DNA of 64,000 nucleotides, taken from the NCBI RefSeq assembly GCF_900107755.1, contig NZ_FNQR01000004.1, positions 276,754 to 340,753 of the forward strand, written 5' to 3'. The stretch comes from Thalassobacillus cyri. Lineage in GTDB: Bacteria > Bacillota > Bacilli > Bacillales > Halobacillaceae. The position numbers were made by a program, and so were the translations under genes. The stretch's first letter is position 1; the number at the start of each line of letters is the position of its first letter. Under the pieces are notes generated by a model. That model saw only the letters and a program-made list of their open reading frames with translations, did no database searches and was not told the origin of the DNA. This document shows positions 8,613 through 19,122 of the stretch, in pieces.

Positions 8613-9563
8613 ATGAAAGCCATCAGGCTGGTTCCAATGATTGGTTATGAGTGGAAGTTATTGATGAGGAGTAAGTGGTTAGTCAGCAGCATTGGTTTAT
8701 TTTTGCTCATGGCTCTCCTGTTTTATGGTTATGGGATGAAATCGATAACAATGGATCCGACCGTCGTCACCTATGGCTTAGATGGTGTCAGCAGCGATAT
8801 TGACACCGGTACGGTCGACCCTTCGCTTTTTGGACTGGAAGAGATGGAAACGGAGGAAGAGTCAGAAGGTAATGGAAAAGCCGGTTTCAGTAGATCAATC
8901 GCATTATTAATGAATGTATGTTTGTGGATTGTACCTATCATCACCCTGGTGATTGGTGTTTCGTCGGTCACTGCTGATAAGGAGTCCGGCCGTATGTCAT
9001 TGCTCCGGACCTACCGGGTGTCTGGTTTCTATTATTTGGTCAGTAAATATGTTGCTCTGTTTCTGGCATTAAGTATTGCTACAAGCCTTTCTTATGGAGT
9101 GTTCGGGGCAGGGTTGGCTTTGATGGGGAAGTTGCATGGCGTGCAGCTATTTATAACCTTCCTTACTTTGAATCTCGTGTTGATCGCTGTTTTCGGAGCT
9201 TTGGCTGTCTTATTAGTCATCTGGAGTGCCAGCCGAATGCAAGGGCTCAGCTTTGCATTGGCTGCCTGGAGCTTTTTCGTATTCGTGTATGAATTTATCG
9301 TTTTTTCTATCATCGGTCTCATCCCCTGCACTTATAAACTTCCGAATTTGATTGCATTGATTTTTTTGAACCCGGTCGAGTCACTCCGGGTATGGGCAAT
9401 CGACCAATTAAATGCAGCCTATGTGTTCGGCCCGCAATTCCTTATCATTGAACAATGGGGAGACAGTAAAATGCTGACAGTATATTTACTAGGATCAACT
9501 ATTGGGATCATCACCATCACACTTACCGGAGCAATCCTCAAGCTGAAATGGAGGTGGCAGTAA
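8613..9563 (+). CDS. nosY: ABC-2 type permease, NosY-like
   Basis: A 316-residue membrane protein. One hydrophobic helix lies near residue 30, followed by an external acidic loop of about 70 residues rich in Asp/Glu, then five helices. The motif VTADKESGRMSLLRTYRVS between helices is the cytosolic coupling region of NosY-type permeases. It pairs with the ATPase encoded next. NosY with NosF moves or mechanically drives NosD during copper-site assembly. The start at 8613 has AGGAGG 8 bases upstream; a GTG at 8604 lies inside that ribosome site. Confidence 0.87.
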   Translation: MKAIRLVPMIGYEWKLLMRSKWLVSSIGLFLLMALLFYGYGMKSITMDPTVVTYGLDGVSSDIDTGTVDPSLFGLEEMETEEESEGNGKAGFSRSIALLMNVCLWIVPIITLVIGVSSVTADKESGRMSLLRTYRVSGFYYLVSKYVALFLALSIATSLSYGVFGAGLALMGKLHGVQLFITFLTLNLVLIAVFGALAVLLVIWSASRMQGLSFALAAWSFFVFVYEFIVFSIIGLIPCTYKLPNLIALIFLNPVESLRVWAIDQLNAAYVFGPQFLIIEQWGDSKMLTVYLLGSTIGIITITLTGAILKLKWRWQ

Positions 9564-10291
9564 TGGGTAAAGTGATTTTACAAGCGTCAAGGGTTTCCAA
9601 GTGCTATGGAAAAAAGCAGGTGCTTGATAAGACTGACATCTCCATCTCAGCTGGAGAATGCGTCGTTTTATGCGGTGGCAACGGAGCTGGCAAAAGCACA
9701 CTGATCCGGATATTGACTGGAATAGAAAAAGGCACTACTGGTAAAGTAGCGTTTCCGGAAGCTGGTGGAAAATCCTATAGCTTCATGCCGGATCATATGG
9801 AATTTCCAAAGGAAATGACTGCTTTAGAAATCTTAACCTATTATCGTGGTTTTCTGGATATCGGCATCCGCCGTGCCGTAGAAGAAGTTTTGAGAGAAGT
9901 AGGGCTGTGGGAAAAGCGCCACCAAAAAATCGGCTCATTCTCAAAAGGAATGGCGCAGCGTCTCAATATGGCCCAGGCATTACTTGCTGATGTTGAACTT
10001 TATATTTTTGACGAACCTACGAATGGTCTTGATCCATACTGGGTAATAGCGTTTAAGGAGATGGTCGAATCTTTGAAACACAAGGGTAAGACGGTGCTGC
10101 TTACAAGCCACATCATGCGCGATGTAGTAGATATAGCTGATAGGGTGGTTGTGTTATTTGATGGCAGGATCGAAGCGGATGATTCGCTTGCTGGCTTGTA
10201 TCGAACCTATCAATCCAGTAATTTAGAAGAGGTCTTTTTAAGAATCATGAAGAAGCAGCATAGTTCTAAAGCAAAGGCGCTATCCAGTTAA
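9563..10291 (+). CDS. nosF: ABC transporter ATP-binding protein, NosF-like
   Basis: A 242-residue ABC ATPase. Walker A is GGNGAGKST, the signature SFSKGMAQRLNMAQ is the NosF/ABC-2 variant, Walker B is LYIFDEPTNGLD, and the switch histidine is in LLTSHIM. The ATG at 9563 overlaps the nosY stop (TAATG) with GGAGGTGG just upstream, so NosY and NosF are produced as partners. It powers the NosDFY copper-maturation machine. It is the last gene of the nirK cluster and ends 70 bases before a strong terminator. Confidence 0.88.
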   Translation: MGKVILQASRVSKCYGKKQVLDKTDISISAGECVVLCGGNGAGKSTLIRILTGIEKGTTGKVAFPEAGGKSYSFMPDHMEFPKEMTALEILTYYRGFLDIGIRRAVEEVLREVGLWEKRHQKIGSFSKGMAQRLNMAQALLADVELYIFDEPTNGLDPYWVIAFKEMVESLKHKGKTVLLTSHIMRDVVDIADRVVVLFDGRIEADDSLAGLYRTYQSSNLEEVFLRIMKKQHSSKAKALSS

Positions 10292-10362
10292 AAATGGGCG
10301 TCCGCCAGATTGATTTTCCTGCGCTTTTGTGCTATTTTTCAAGGTATGGAGTTGTTATATAG

Positions 10363-10406
10363 AAAAGCCGCTCCTGGCAAAGTATATGCAGGAAGCGGCT
10401 TTTTTC
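10363..10406 (+). terminator. Rho-independent terminator of the nirK-nosF cluster
   Basis: AAAAGCCGCTCCTG pairs with CAGGAAGCGGCTTTTTT with one bulge, and the stem runs into a T-run. It separates the copper cluster from prfC. Confidence 0.9.
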
Positions 10407-10512
10407 GTGATGAATAATAATAAAATGGAGTTGAATGGAGCCATGTGATTTTATATCCTGCCTGAAAAAGTAAATGAAAATGATATCGAAGATAAACTGG
10501 AGGATATAAATT

Positions 10513-12099
10513 ATGAGTATAAATGAAGAAATGAATAAACGACGTACGTTCGCCATCATCTCCCACCCGGATGCAGGGAAAACGACGTTGACAGAAAAAC
10601 TGTTGGTTTTCGGAAATTTGATTCGCTCGGCTGGTACGGTCAAAGGAAAGAAATCAGGAAAGTTCGCAACCTCTGACTGGATGGAAATCGAAAAGCAGCG
10701 TGGTATATCGGTTACTTCCAGTGTCATGAACTTCCCCTACCGGGATTATCAGGTCAATATCCTCGATACTCCTGGTCACGAAGATTTCAGTGAAGACACC
10801 TACCGGACACTTACCGCTGTAGACAGTGTCGTCATGATCATCGATGCTACCAAAGGGATCGAGGCACAGACGCTGAAATTGTTCAAAGTTTGTAAAATGC
10901 GTGGTATTCCAATTTTTACATTCATCAATAAATTAGACCGTGAGGGCCGTGAGCCATTCGAATTGATGGAAGAAATCGAGGAAGTCCTGGATATCGAGAC
11001 ATATCCAATGACATGGCCTGCTGGTATGGGCAAACGGTTCCTTGGTGTATTTGACCGCCATCATGAACAGTTTATTTCCTATAGCGGAAATGAAGAGGAA
11101 ACCTACATTCCTTATTCGCATTTAGAAAAGTCGGAACATCAGGAATTAGTAGAGCATCCGACTTATAAGGAAACCCTTGAGGAATTGATGCTGCTTGATG
11201 AAGCAGGTGATCAATTCAGTATGGAAAAAGTAATGCGAGGGGAACAGACGCCTGTTTTCTTCGGAAGCGCATTGGCACCATTTGGTGTGGAAGGCTTTTT
11301 CGACACGTTCATCGATATGGCACCTGCTCCTGCACCACGTCGTTCTACAGAAGGCATCGTATCCCCGGATGATGCGGAGTTTTCTGGTTTCATTTTCAAA
11401 ATCCAGGCCAACATGAACCCACAGCATCGTGACCGGGTCGCTTTTGTCCGAATCTGTTCCGGAAAATTCGAGCGGGGCATGAACGTGACATTGGGACGTA
11501 CGGGAAAAACCTTTAAACTTGCGCAGTCCCAGCAGTTCGTCGCATCTTCAAGGGGGACGATCGATGAAGCTTATGCAGGCGACATTATCGGGATTTATGA
11601 CCCGAACGTCTACCGGATCGGCGATACGATTTTGACCGGAAAAACCAACTTCGAATATGACGAATTGCCGCAGTTCCCACCGGAAGAATTCAAAAAAGTT
11701 ACGGCAAAGAACGTCATGAAGTCGAAACAGTTCAAAAAAGGGATCGAGCAGCTCGTGCAGGAAGGTGCTATCCAGCTGTTCAAACGCTATCGATTTGAAG
11801 ATTATATCCTTGGCGCTGTCGGCCAGCTGCAATATGATGTATTCGAGTACCGGATGAAAAATGAATATAACGTCGAAGTCGAGCTCCAGCCACTGGGAGA
11901 AAGAATTCCACGCTGGCTAAAAGAAGAACAGGTCAATGAATCCCTTTTCGACGAACGGAACATGCTTGTCCAGGACCGGGAAGGAAGTCCGCTCGTATTA
12001 TTCAAAAATGACTTCTCCTTGCGCTGGTTCCAGGATAAAAATCCTGACATCGAATTGATCGATCTTTTTGAAGTGAACCAATACGACCAATCGTACTAA
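10513..12099 (+). CDS. prfC: Peptide chain release factor 3
   Basis: A 528-residue translational GTPase that recycles RF1/RF2 from the ribosome after peptide release. G1 is [10 protein letters not shown]2 is [10 protein letters not shown]3 is DTPGHEDF and G4 is NKLDRE, followed by the RF3-type domain II and C-terminal domain III. Length is typical. The start has GGAGGATATAAATT upstream. It is monocistronic, flanked by terminators on both sides. B. subtilis 168 lacks this gene, so its presence is a lineage difference and not an anomaly. Confidence 0.95.
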   Translation: MSINEEMNKRRTFAIISHPDAGKTTLTEKLLVFGNLIRSAGTVKGKKSGKFATSDWMEIEKQRGISVTSSVMNFPYRDYQVNILDTPGHEDFSEDTYRTLTAVDSVVMIIDATKGIEAQTLKLFKVCKMRGIPIFTFINKLDREGREPFELMEEIEEVLDIETYPMTWPAGMGKRFLGVFDRHHEQFISYSGNEEETYIPYSHLEKSEHQELVEHPTYKETLEELMLLDEAGDQFSMEKVMRGEQTPVFFGSALAPFGVEGFFDTFIDMAPAPAPRRSTEGIVSPDDAEFSGFIFKIQANMNPQHRDRVAFVRICSGKFERGMNVTLGRTGKTFKLAQSQQFVASSRGTIDEAYAGDIIGIYDPNVYRIGDTILTGKTNFEYDELPQFPPEEFKKVTAKNVMKSKQFKKGIEQLVQEGAIQLFKRYRFEDYILGAVGQLQYDVFEYRMKNEYNVEVELQPLGERIPRWLKEEQVNESLFDERNMLVQDREGSPLVLFKNDFSLRWFQDKNPDIELIDLFEVNQYDQSY

Positions 12100-12103
12100 G
12101 TTG

Positions 12104-12145
12104 AAAAGAAGTGATACCCTAAAACGCCGGGTATCGCTTCTTTTT
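12104..12145 (+). terminator. Rho-independent terminator of prfC
   Basis: AAAAGAAGTGATACCC pairs with GGGTATCGCTTCTTTTT across a 9-base loop, followed by a T-run. Confidence 0.92.
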
Positions 12146-12291
12146 GTCTTAGGAAGTAACTGCTTATATGAAATTATTAGACGGTTGCAGGCAAGAAATA
12201 GGCGGAAGTAAATATTACGGTATTTAGAACACTAAAATTAGGCGAAACTTTCTAATAGAAAAGTAGAAATATGTACCAAAGACATTTTAGT

Positions 12292-12328
12292 CGAATATTT
12301 GTTCGTATCCATGTTAGAATTGTATAAT
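12292..12328 (+). promoter_or_regulatory. LexA (SOS) box and promoter of uvrBA
   Basis: CGAATATTTGTTCG (12292-12305) matches the Gram-positive LexA box CGAAC-N4-GTTCG in nine of ten arm positions. It overlaps the -35 element TTGTTC (12299-12304), which is spaced 18 bases from a perfect -10 TATAAT (12323-12328). LexA bound here would block RNA polymerase directly, so uvrB-uvrA is predicted to be damage-inducible. Confidence 0.85.
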
Positions 12329-12374
12329 ATTGTGGTAAACTAGTGATGTATATTCAAGGAACGGAGGTTGCTTT

Positions 12375-14360
12375 GTGAAAAACGAGAATAAATTCGAGCT
12401 TGTTTCACAGTATCAACCAGAGGGGGACCAACCCCGTGCGATAGAAGAATTGGTGAAACGGATCAACGGTGGTGAGAAGCACCTGACATTGCTTGGTGCG
12501 ACTGGAACAGGAAAAACGTTCACCATGTCGAATGTGATTCAGCAAGTGAACAAGCCGACGCTAATCATTGCTCATAACAAGACGTTGGCTGGTCAATTAT
12601 ATAGTGAGTTCAAGGAATACTTCCCGAATAATGCGGTCGAGTATTTTGTCAGTTATTACGATTACTATCAACCGGAGGCGTATGTGCCGTCTTCGGATAC
12701 TTTCATTGAAAAGGATGCCAGCATCAATGATGAAATCGATAAGCTGCGTCACTCGGCAACATCAGCCTTGTTTGAACGGAACGATGTGATTATCGTGGCC
12801 AGTGTGTCGTGCATCTATGGGTTAGGTAATCCGGATGAATACCGCAGCCAGGTGCTCTCCATTCGAACGGATATGGAAAAAGAACGTGATGAACTGCTTC
12901 GTGATCTGGTCGATATCCAGTATGCACGAAACGATATTGATTTCCAGCGCGGTACGTTCCGCGTCCGGGGCGACTCGGTGGAGATCATTCCTGCATCGCG
13001 GGAAGAGCATGCGATTCGCGTTGAGTTTTTCGGTGATGAAATTGACCGGATCAGAGAGATCGATGTGTTAACCGGAGAAATTATTGGAGATCGGGAGCAT
13101 GTAGCTATCTTCCCGGCATCCCACTTCGTAACGCGCGAAGAAAAAATGAAAATTGCAATCAAGAATATCGAAAAAGAATTGGAGCAGCAGTTGAAAAAGT
13201 TCCGTGAAGAAAACAAGCTGTTAGAAGCACAGCGATTGGAGCAACGGACAAACTATGACCTGGAAATGATGCAGGAAATGGGTTTCTGTTCAGGTATCGA
13301 GAACTATTCCCGTCATCTGACATTAAGAGAAGAAGGCGCGACTCCTTATACATTAATTGATTACTTCCCGGAAGACTTTCTCGTTATGGTCGATGAGTCG
13401 CACGTGACGCTGCCGCAGGTACGAGGAATGTACAATGGCGACCGGGCCCGAAAGCAGGTACTGGTCGATCATGGTTTCCGTCTGCCTTCTGCCCTGGACA
13501 ACCGTCCGCTTAGGTTTGAAGAGTTCGAGCAGAAGGTGAATCAGAGTATGTATGTATCAGCCACTCCTGGTCCATATGAATTGGAGCATACGCCAAAAAT
13601 GGTCGAACAGATCATCCGGCCGACCGGCCTGCTTGATCCAGAAATCGAGGTTCGTCCAATCAAAGGGCAGATTGATGATCTGATCGGTGAAATCAATAAG
13701 CGTATGGATAAGAACGAACGGGTATTGGTTACTACATTGACGAAAAAAATGTCTGAAGACCTTACTGATTATCTGAAGGAAATCGGAATTAAAGTAGCCT
13801 ACCTGCATTCTGAAATCAAAACGCTGGAACGTATTGAAATAATCCGGGATCTGAGACTCGGAAAATATGATGTCCTGGTAGGGATCAACCTGCTTCGTGA
13901 AGGGCTGGATATTCCGGAAGTATCCCTTGTGGCTATTCTGGATGCTGATAAAGAAGGCTTCCTGCGTTCCCACCGTTCATTGGTTCAGACATCTGGACGT
14001 GCTGCCCGTAACGAAAATGGACGTGTCATTATGTACGCGGATAAAATAACGGATTCTATGGGGACGGCGATCGAAGAAACGAAGCGACGAAGAGAAAAGC
14101 AGATCGCTTTCAACGAAGAGCACGGCATTACGCCGACTACGATCAAAAAAGAAGTGCGGGATGTCATTCGCGCTACCATGGCTGCAGAAGATGAAGAACA
14201 CTATGACACGACCCCGAAGCCGAAAGAGATGACGAAGAAAGAACGCGAAAAGATGATCGAGAATATGGAAAAGGAAATGAAGCAAGCAGCCCGGAATCTC
14301 GACTTCGAACGGGCCGCCGAGCTTCGTGACGTACTTCTGGAACTTAAAGCGGAAGGATGA
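12375..14360 (+). CDS. uvrB: Excinuclease ABC subunit B
   Basis: 661 residues. UvrB is the damage-verifying helicase of nucleotide excision repair. Walker A is GATGTGKT near residue 40, the beta-hairpin region is [20 protein letters not shown], the helicase motif is [10 protein letters not shown], and a C-terminal UVR domain ([12 protein letters not shown]) binds UvrC. The GTG start at 12375 has GGAGG 7 bases upstream. It is followed 7 bases later by uvrA, in one SOS-controlled operon. Confidence 0.96.
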   Translation: MKNENKFELVSQYQPEGDQPRAIEELVKRINGGEKHLTLLGATGTGKTFTMSNVIQQVNKPTLIIAHNKTLAGQLYSEFKEYFPNNAVEYFVSYYDYYQPEAYVPSSDTFIEKDASINDEIDKLRHSATSALFERNDVIIVASVSCIYGLGNPDEYRSQVLSIRTDMEKERDELLRDLVDIQYARNDIDFQRGTFRVRGDSVEIIPASREEHAIRVEFFGDEIDRIREIDVLTGEIIGDREHVAIFPASHFVTREEKMKIAIKNIEKELEQQLKKFREENKLLEAQRLEQRTNYDLEMMQEMGFCSGIENYSRHLTLREEGATPYTLIDYFPEDFLVMVDESHVTLPQVRGMYNGDRARKQVLVDHGFRLPSALDNRPLRFEEFEQKVNQSMYVSATPGPYELEHTPKMVEQIIRPTGLLDPEIEVRPIKGQIDDLIGEINKRMDKNERVLVTTLTKKMSEDLTDYLKEIGIKVAYLHSEIKTLERIEIIRDLRLGKYDVLVGINLLREGLDIPEVSLVAILDADKEGFLRSHRSLVQTSGRAARNENGRVIMYADKITDSMGTAIEETKRRREKQIAFNEEHGITPTTIKKEVRDVIRATMAAEDEEHYDTTPKPKEMTKKEREKMIENMEKEMKQAARNLDFERAAELRDVLLELKAEG

Positions 14361-14367
14361 TGGCATT

Positions 14368-17244
14368 ATGGCCAGTAAATCAATAAGTATCAAAGGGGCA
14401 AGAGCCCATAACCTGAAGAATATAGATGTAGAAATACCGAAGAATAAGCTCGTCGTATTGACTGGTTTGTCTGGGTCAGGGAAATCATCCCTGGCCTTTG
14501 ACACTGTCTATGCAGAAGGGCAGCGACGTTACGTCGAGTCTCTGTCTGCCTATGCCCGCCAATTTCTTGGCCAGATGGATAAACCGGATGTCGACGCGAT
14601 TGAAGGTTTGTCTCCTGCTATTTCGATTGACCAGAAAACAACCAGTCGGAATCCGCGATCGACTGTCGGAACCGTCACTGAGATTTATGACTACTTACGT
14701 CTATTATTCGCTCGTATCGGACGTCCGACTTGTCCGAAGCATGATATAGAAATCAGTTCGCAGACGGTCCAACAGATGGTCGATAGGATCATGGAATATG
14801 AACATCGTACCAAGATGCAAATTTTAGCCCCGGTCGTCTCCGGACGTAAAGGGGAGCATGTCAAAGTTATTGAAAAACTCCAGCAAGAAGGATATGTACG
14901 TCTCCGGGTAGATGGGGAAATGCGTGAGGTTTCAGAGGAAATCAACTTAGAGAAAAATAAGAAACATTCCATTGAGGTGGTCATCGACCGGATTGTCGTC
15001 AAAGATGGCGTGGAGTCCCGTTTGTCTGATTCGCTTGAAACGGCGCTCAGGCTTGGAGAAGGACAAGTGATCGTCGATGTCATCGGTGAGGAAGAACTGT
15101 TGTTTAGCGAACATCACGCCTGCCCGATTTGCGGATTTTCGATTGGAGAGCTGGAACCTCGCATGTTTTCCTTCAACAGCCCTTTCGGTGCCTGCGAACG
15201 TTGTGATGGGCTGGGAACCCAGCTGGAAGTAGACCTGGATCTTACCATTCCTGACTGGTCAAGAACACTTCGTGATCATGCTATTGTTGCGTGGGAGCCG
15301 ACCAGCTCTCAGTATTATCCGAAATTGCTTGAAAGTGTCTGTACGCATTACGGGATTGACATGGATGTTCCTGTAAAAGATATCCCGAAACACCAAATGG
15401 ATAAAATCCTGTATGGCAGCGGGAAGGAAAAAATTCATTTCCGGTATGAAAATGATTTCGGCAGGGTGCGGGAGAATGACATCTATTTCGAAGGTGTTTT
15501 AAACAATATTGCACGCCGTTATAAGGAAACCAGCTCCGACTGGGTGCGTGAGCAAATGGAAAGATATATGGCTCAGAAGCCTTGTCCGAAATGTAAAGGA
15601 CATCGCTTGAAAGAAGAAGCCTTATCTGTACTGATCAATGGAAAACATATTGGCCATACCGTTGATTTTGCAGTTACAGATGCGAAAAACTTTTTTGAAG
15701 GACTGGAACTGACAGAAAAGGAAGAAAAAATCGCCCGGATGATTCTGAAAGAAATTTGCGAGCGCCTGACGTTCCTGATTAATGTCGGACTGGATTATCT
15801 GACGCTGTCCCGTTCTGCCGGCACGCTTTCAGGCGGGGAAGCACAGCGGATCCGGCTGGCAACTCAAATCGGTTCTGCTTTGACGGGTGTACTATATGTA
15901 CTCGATGAGCCATCGATCGGGCTTCATCAGCGGGATAACGATCGGTTGATTTCGACATTACAGCGGATGCGCGATCTTGATAATACATTGATTGTAGTGG
16001 AGCATGATGAAGATACGATGCTTGCCGCTGATTACCTCATCGATATCGGACCAGGCGCAGGAGTACATGGAGGAGAAATTGTTTCCGAGGGTACACCTAA
16101 GCAGGTGATGAAGGACCGCAAATCATTGACCGGGCAATATCTGTCCGGAAAAAAATTCATCCCGCTTCCTTATGATCGTCGCAAGCCGGACGGTCGCTAT
16201 CTGGAAATCAAAAAAGCGGAAGAGAACAACCTGAAGAAAGTAGATGCAAACATCCCGCTTGGCCTGTTTACAGCAGTTACTGGGGTATCAGGTTCAGGGA
16301 AAAGTACGTTGATCAATGAAATTTTATATAAATCTTTAGCGATGAAATTGAACCGGGCCAGCAAGCAAAAGCCTGGCAAGCATCAAGAAATCAAAGGTAT
16401 CGATCATTTGGAAAAAGTGATTGACATCGACCAGTCCCCTATCGGGCGGACGCCGCGTTCCAACCCGGCGACATATACCGGTGTGTTTGATGATATCCGG
16501 GATGTGTTCGCCCAGACAAACGAAGCAAAAATCCGGGGCTATAAAAAAGGACGGTTCAGCTTTAACGTCAAAGGCGGCCGTTGTGAAGCCTGCCGCGGGG
16601 ATGGAATTATTAAGATTGAAATGCACTTTCTCCCAGACGTTTATGTTCCATGCGAGGTATGCCATGGGAAGCGTTACAACCGTGAAACGCTGGAAGTGAA
16701 GTATAAAGGGAAGAACATCGCAGACGTCCTTGAGATGACGATAGAGGATGCGCTCGGCTTTTTTGCCAATATTCCAAAAATTCGACGCAAGCTTCAAACG
16801 GTCTTTGATGTCGGGCTGGGTTATATCAAGCTTGGCCAGCCGGCGACAACGCTATCCGGCGGGGAAGCACAAAGAGTCAAGCTTGCGAGTGAACTGCATC
16901 GTCGATCTACCGGGAAATCGTTCTATATCCTGGATGAACCGACTACAGGTCTCCATGTCGATGACATTGCACGGTTATTGGATGTGCTGCAAAGACTGGT
17001 AGATAATGGTGACTCTGTGTTGATTATTGAACACAATCTGGATGTCATCAAAGCGGCTGACCACATTCTGGATTTAGGACCGGAAGGCGGAGATAAGGGT
17101 GGCCAGATCGTTGCTACTGGTACGCCTGAGCAGGTTGCTGACAATAAAAAATCTCATACCGGCCGTTATTTAAAGCCAATCCTGGAACGTGATCGTGAAA
17201 GGATGGAAAACAAGCTCAAGGAAAAAGAGAAAGTAGCTAAGTAA
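14368..17244 (+). CDS. uvrA: Excinuclease ABC subunit A
   Basis: A 958-residue damage-sensing ABC ATPase of nucleotide excision repair. It has two ATP-binding halves with Walker [10 protein letters not shown] and GVSGSGKST, both signature motifs ([10 protein letters not shown] and [10 protein letters not shown]), and two zinc modules (CPIC...CERC and CEAC...CEVC). The start [15 protein letters not shown] at 14368 follows GGAAGGA; the in-frame extension back to 14326 would overlap uvrB and lies outside the family alignment. It is cotranscribed with uvrB. Confidence 0.96.
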   Translation: MASKSISIKGARAHNLKNIDVEIPKNKLVVLTGLSGSGKSSLAFDTVYAEGQRRYVESLSAYARQFLGQMDKPDVDAIEGLSPAISIDQKTTSRNPRSTVGTVTEIYDYLRLLFARIGRPTCPKHDIEISSQTVQQMVDRIMEYEHRTKMQILAPVVSGRKGEHVKVIEKLQQEGYVRLRVDGEMREVSEEINLEKNKKHSIEVVIDRIVVKDGVESRLSDSLETALRLGEGQVIVDVIGEEELLFSEHHACPICGFSIGELEPRMFSFNSPFGACERCDGLGTQLEVDLDLTIPDWSRTLRDHAIVAWEPTSSQYYPKLLESVCTHYGIDMDVPVKDIPKHQMDKILYGSGKEKIHFRYENDFGRVRENDIYFEGVLNNIARRYKETSSDWVREQMERYMAQKPCPKCKGHRLKEEALSVLINGKHIGHTVDFAVTDAKNFFEGLELTEKEEKIARMILKEICERLTFLINVGLDYLTLSRSAGTLSGGEAQRIRLATQIGSALTGVLYVLDEPSIGLHQRDNDRLISTLQRMRDLDNTLIVVEHDEDTMLAADYLIDIGPGAGVHGGEIVSEGTPKQVMKDRKSLTGQYLSGKKFIPLPYDRRKPDGRYLEIKKAEENNLKKVDANIPLGLFTAVTGVSGSGKSTLINEILYKSLAMKLNRASKQKPGKHQEIKGIDHLEKVIDIDQSPIGRTPRSNPATYTGVFDDIRDVFAQTNEAKIRGYKKGRFSFNVKGGRCEACRGDGIIKIEMHFLPDVYVPCEVCHGKRYNRETLEVKYKGKNIADVLEMTIEDALGFFANIPKIRRKLQTVFDVGLGYIKLGQPATTLSGGEAQRVKLASELHRRSTGKSFYILDEPTTGLHVDDIARLLDVLQRLVDNGDSVLIIEHNLDVIKAADHILDLGPEGGDKGGQIVATGTPEQVADNKKSHTGRYLKPILERDRERMENKLKEKEKVAK

Positions 17245-17319
17245 GTACATCTTTTGACGCCAATAGCGTTATTCAGTATCGTTGAACAAGAGAGAGTTTG
17301 ACGGGAGGAGTCTTGTCTA

Positions 17320-17691
17320 ATGGAAGCAATCATAAAAGAAAAAGTACAGCAGGCAATCGATCAATTTGCTGATAAAGATGTCTATGTACACTTAGAGACT
17401 ACCAATGGTGCTTATGCCAGTCATTTTGACGAAAATGCTTATAATGTCGGTGCGTTCATTCGTAATGCCAAAGTAAAATACGAGCATGGTAAAATTGTCG
17501 GCAGCGGAAATGCTTATCGTGTCGGCTTAAAGCTCGATTTAGGGTGGGTGTACGCGGAAGGTGTCACCGATTATGAATTGGATCATCAGAACAGGCTGCT
17601 GATGGCTGGACACGATCGGGAAGGCCGATTGATGGTTGCGCTTGAAATCAGTGAGACGCCTTTTTCCCATGAAAGTGTGGAGCAATCATGA
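17320..17691 (+). CDS. yojF: YojF family protein (DUF1806), partner of BshB2
   Basis: A 123-residue small cytosolic protein of the YojF/DUF1806 family. Conserved features include HLETTNGAYASHFD and a GSGNAYRVGLKLDLGWVYAEG strand region. Biochemical function is not known to me. Its stop overlaps the bshB2 start (ATGA), and the yojF-yojG pairing is conserved in Bacillus, so a link to bacillithiol metabolism is likely. GGGAGGAG precedes the start. Confidence 0.85.
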   Translation: MEAIIKEKVQQAIDQFADKDVYVHLETTNGAYASHFDENAYNVGAFIRNAKVKYEHGKIVGSGNAYRVGLKLDLGWVYAEGVTDYELDHQNRLLMAGHDREGRLMVALEISETPFSHESVEQS

Positions 17692-18353
17692 CACAGGAAC
17701 ATGTAGTAGTAATCTACCCGCATCCAGATGATGAGTCGTTCGGTGCGGCCGGCACAATTGCAAGCTACCGTGAAAAAGGTGTTCCAGTCACCTATCTTTG
17801 TGGGACGTTAGGCGAAATGGGGAGGAATATGGGCAACCCGGTGTTTGCGAACCGGGAAACCCTTTCTTCTTATCGAAAGCAGGAATTGATGAAAGCTTGC
17901 AAGGCATTGGATGTTGATGTCCGTTTGCTAGGATACCGGGATAAGACACTAGAATTTGAACAAGTGGATCATGTTGCCGCTCACCTTCAGTCTATCCTGG
18001 AAGAAATACAACCGACATTGGTCATTACCCACTATCCTGGCTATGCGGTTCACCCTGATCATAATGCACTTGGTACAGCTGCAATCAAAGCAGTTGGGAA
18101 TATCGAAGCTGTTCGACGACCTGAATTGTGGGCGCAGGCAATCGCGACCAACTATGAAAAAGAACTTGGTGAACCAGACATCAGACATGATGTGAAACCA
18201 TACTGGGACAAAAAAATGGCTGCCATTGAAACCCATCTCTCCCAGGCATCCGGGATGATGAGTCTGATTAAAGAAAAACCAGACTTCAATGAAAATGAGG
18301 AGCTTGAGCACTTGCGTTATGAACGGTTTTACCGTTGGAATTACAACAACTGA
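17688..18353 (+). CDS. bshB2: Bacillithiol biosynthesis deacetylase BshB2
   Basis: A 221-residue LmbE-like zinc amidohydrolase. The metal-binding motif PHPDDESFG is near residue 11, and HPDHNALG provides a further ligand near residue 124. It removes the acetyl group from N-acetylglucosaminyl-malate in bacillithiol synthesis, and BshB2-type proteins may also deacetylate bacillithiol S-conjugates. It is translationally coupled to yojF and followed by a strong terminator, so the pair is a two-gene unit. Confidence 0.9.
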   Translation: MTQEHVVVIYPHPDDESFGAAGTIASYREKGVPVTYLCGTLGEMGRNMGNPVFANRETLSSYRKQELMKACKALDVDVRLLGYRDKTLEFEQVDHVAAHLQSILEEIQPTLVITHYPGYAVHPDHNALGTAAIKAVGNIEAVRRPELWAQAIATNYEKELGEPDIRHDVKPYWDKKMAAIETHLSQASGMMSLIKEKPDFNENEELEHLRYERFYRWNYNN

Positions 18354-18363
18354 ATACTTCCAG

Positions 18364-18406
18364 AAAAAGCACCTCACATGTTTAGTATATCGAGGTGCTT
18401 TTTTTG
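18364..18406 (+). terminator. Rho-independent terminator of yojF-bshB2
   Basis: AAAAAGCACCTC pairs with GAGGTGCTTTTTTT across a 16-base loop, followed by a T-run. Confidence 0.9.
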
Positions 18407-18411
18407 TTACT

Positions 18412-18760
18412 CCCTGGAACGTCGTGGTTGATTTTTCATAAAAGCCTTATTAAAGACTCAGTACGAGATAGTTGGGTCCGTTACCATGAGAGGAATAAGT
18501 TGTTCCGGGAAACGACTCGCTTTCCAGCTTCATCGCCTAGCCCCTTCTCCCGCGGGAGTCTCGCCGTTTCCCTGCCCATCCAGCCAGTTTTGTAATAAAC
18601 GTCCCCTTCAAAAAGAGAAAGAGTGTATTGAGAAACACCGCACGAAGGAAATGCGTAGCATTTTCGAGGAGTCTCGCTGTTCCCCACCGTACCTTCCCAT
18701 AGGAGATTCTCGAAATCACACTTGTGGTTACTGTCCCATGATGATAGAAAGAAGCCTCTG
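18412..18760. repeat. Interspersed palindromic repeat, rearranged copy
   Basis: It begins with the family's left-end phrase (GTTGATTTTTCATAAAAGCC) and has the core GGGAAACGACTCGCTTTCCAG against CGCCGTTTCCCTGCC. It carries the module CGCACGAAGGAAATGCGTAGCATTTTCGAGGAG (18640-18672), which is present inverted at 54755-54789. It looks like a mosaic of modules. The short open frames over it are not credible genes. Confidence 0.7.
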
Positions 18761-18799
18761 TTCTCTCTACCTTCTTTGTAAAAGCCTCAAGATGAAGGT

Positions 18800-18995
18800 C
18801 AGCTACTATAGGGCCGAAAAGTCGAAGACTTGATTTCGAGATGTTTGTCTGAATAAGGGTCCGGTGGGGAACGACTCCCTTTCCGCGGGCATGCGCTGAG
18901 CCTCCTCAGACTTCGTCTTTCGGGGTCTCACCTGTCATTTTCATCCCGCAGGACTTTGAATTATCATCCTTTTAAATAAAAGGGAGCTTATCTGT
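18800..18995. repeat. Interspersed palindromic repeat, second tandem copy
   Basis: It contains the left-end sequence TCGAAGACTTGATTTCGAGAT and the core GGGGAACGACTCCCTTTCCGCGGGC, then CATGCGCTGAGCCTCCTCAGAC. These are nearly identical to 26830-26950 and, in part, to 63726-63825. With the preceding copy it fills the 717-bp gap between bshB2 and yvlB; I see no gene there. Confidence 0.75.
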
Positions 18996-19122
18996 AACAT
19001 TAGCTTGGAGTTTTAACAGAGCTTTTTTTATACATCATTTTAGGGAATTAACATAAAATCAGGGATGGATTAGCGTATAATTGAAGGTAAGAAAGAGAGG
19101 TATTAGAAAGGGGAGAATATAG

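Noticed and set aside
18395..18833. Several short frames on both strands between bshB2 and yvlB
   Set aside because: They translate the interspersed repeats, are Ser/Arg/Pro-rich, have no consistent ribosome site, and change when the modules invert.
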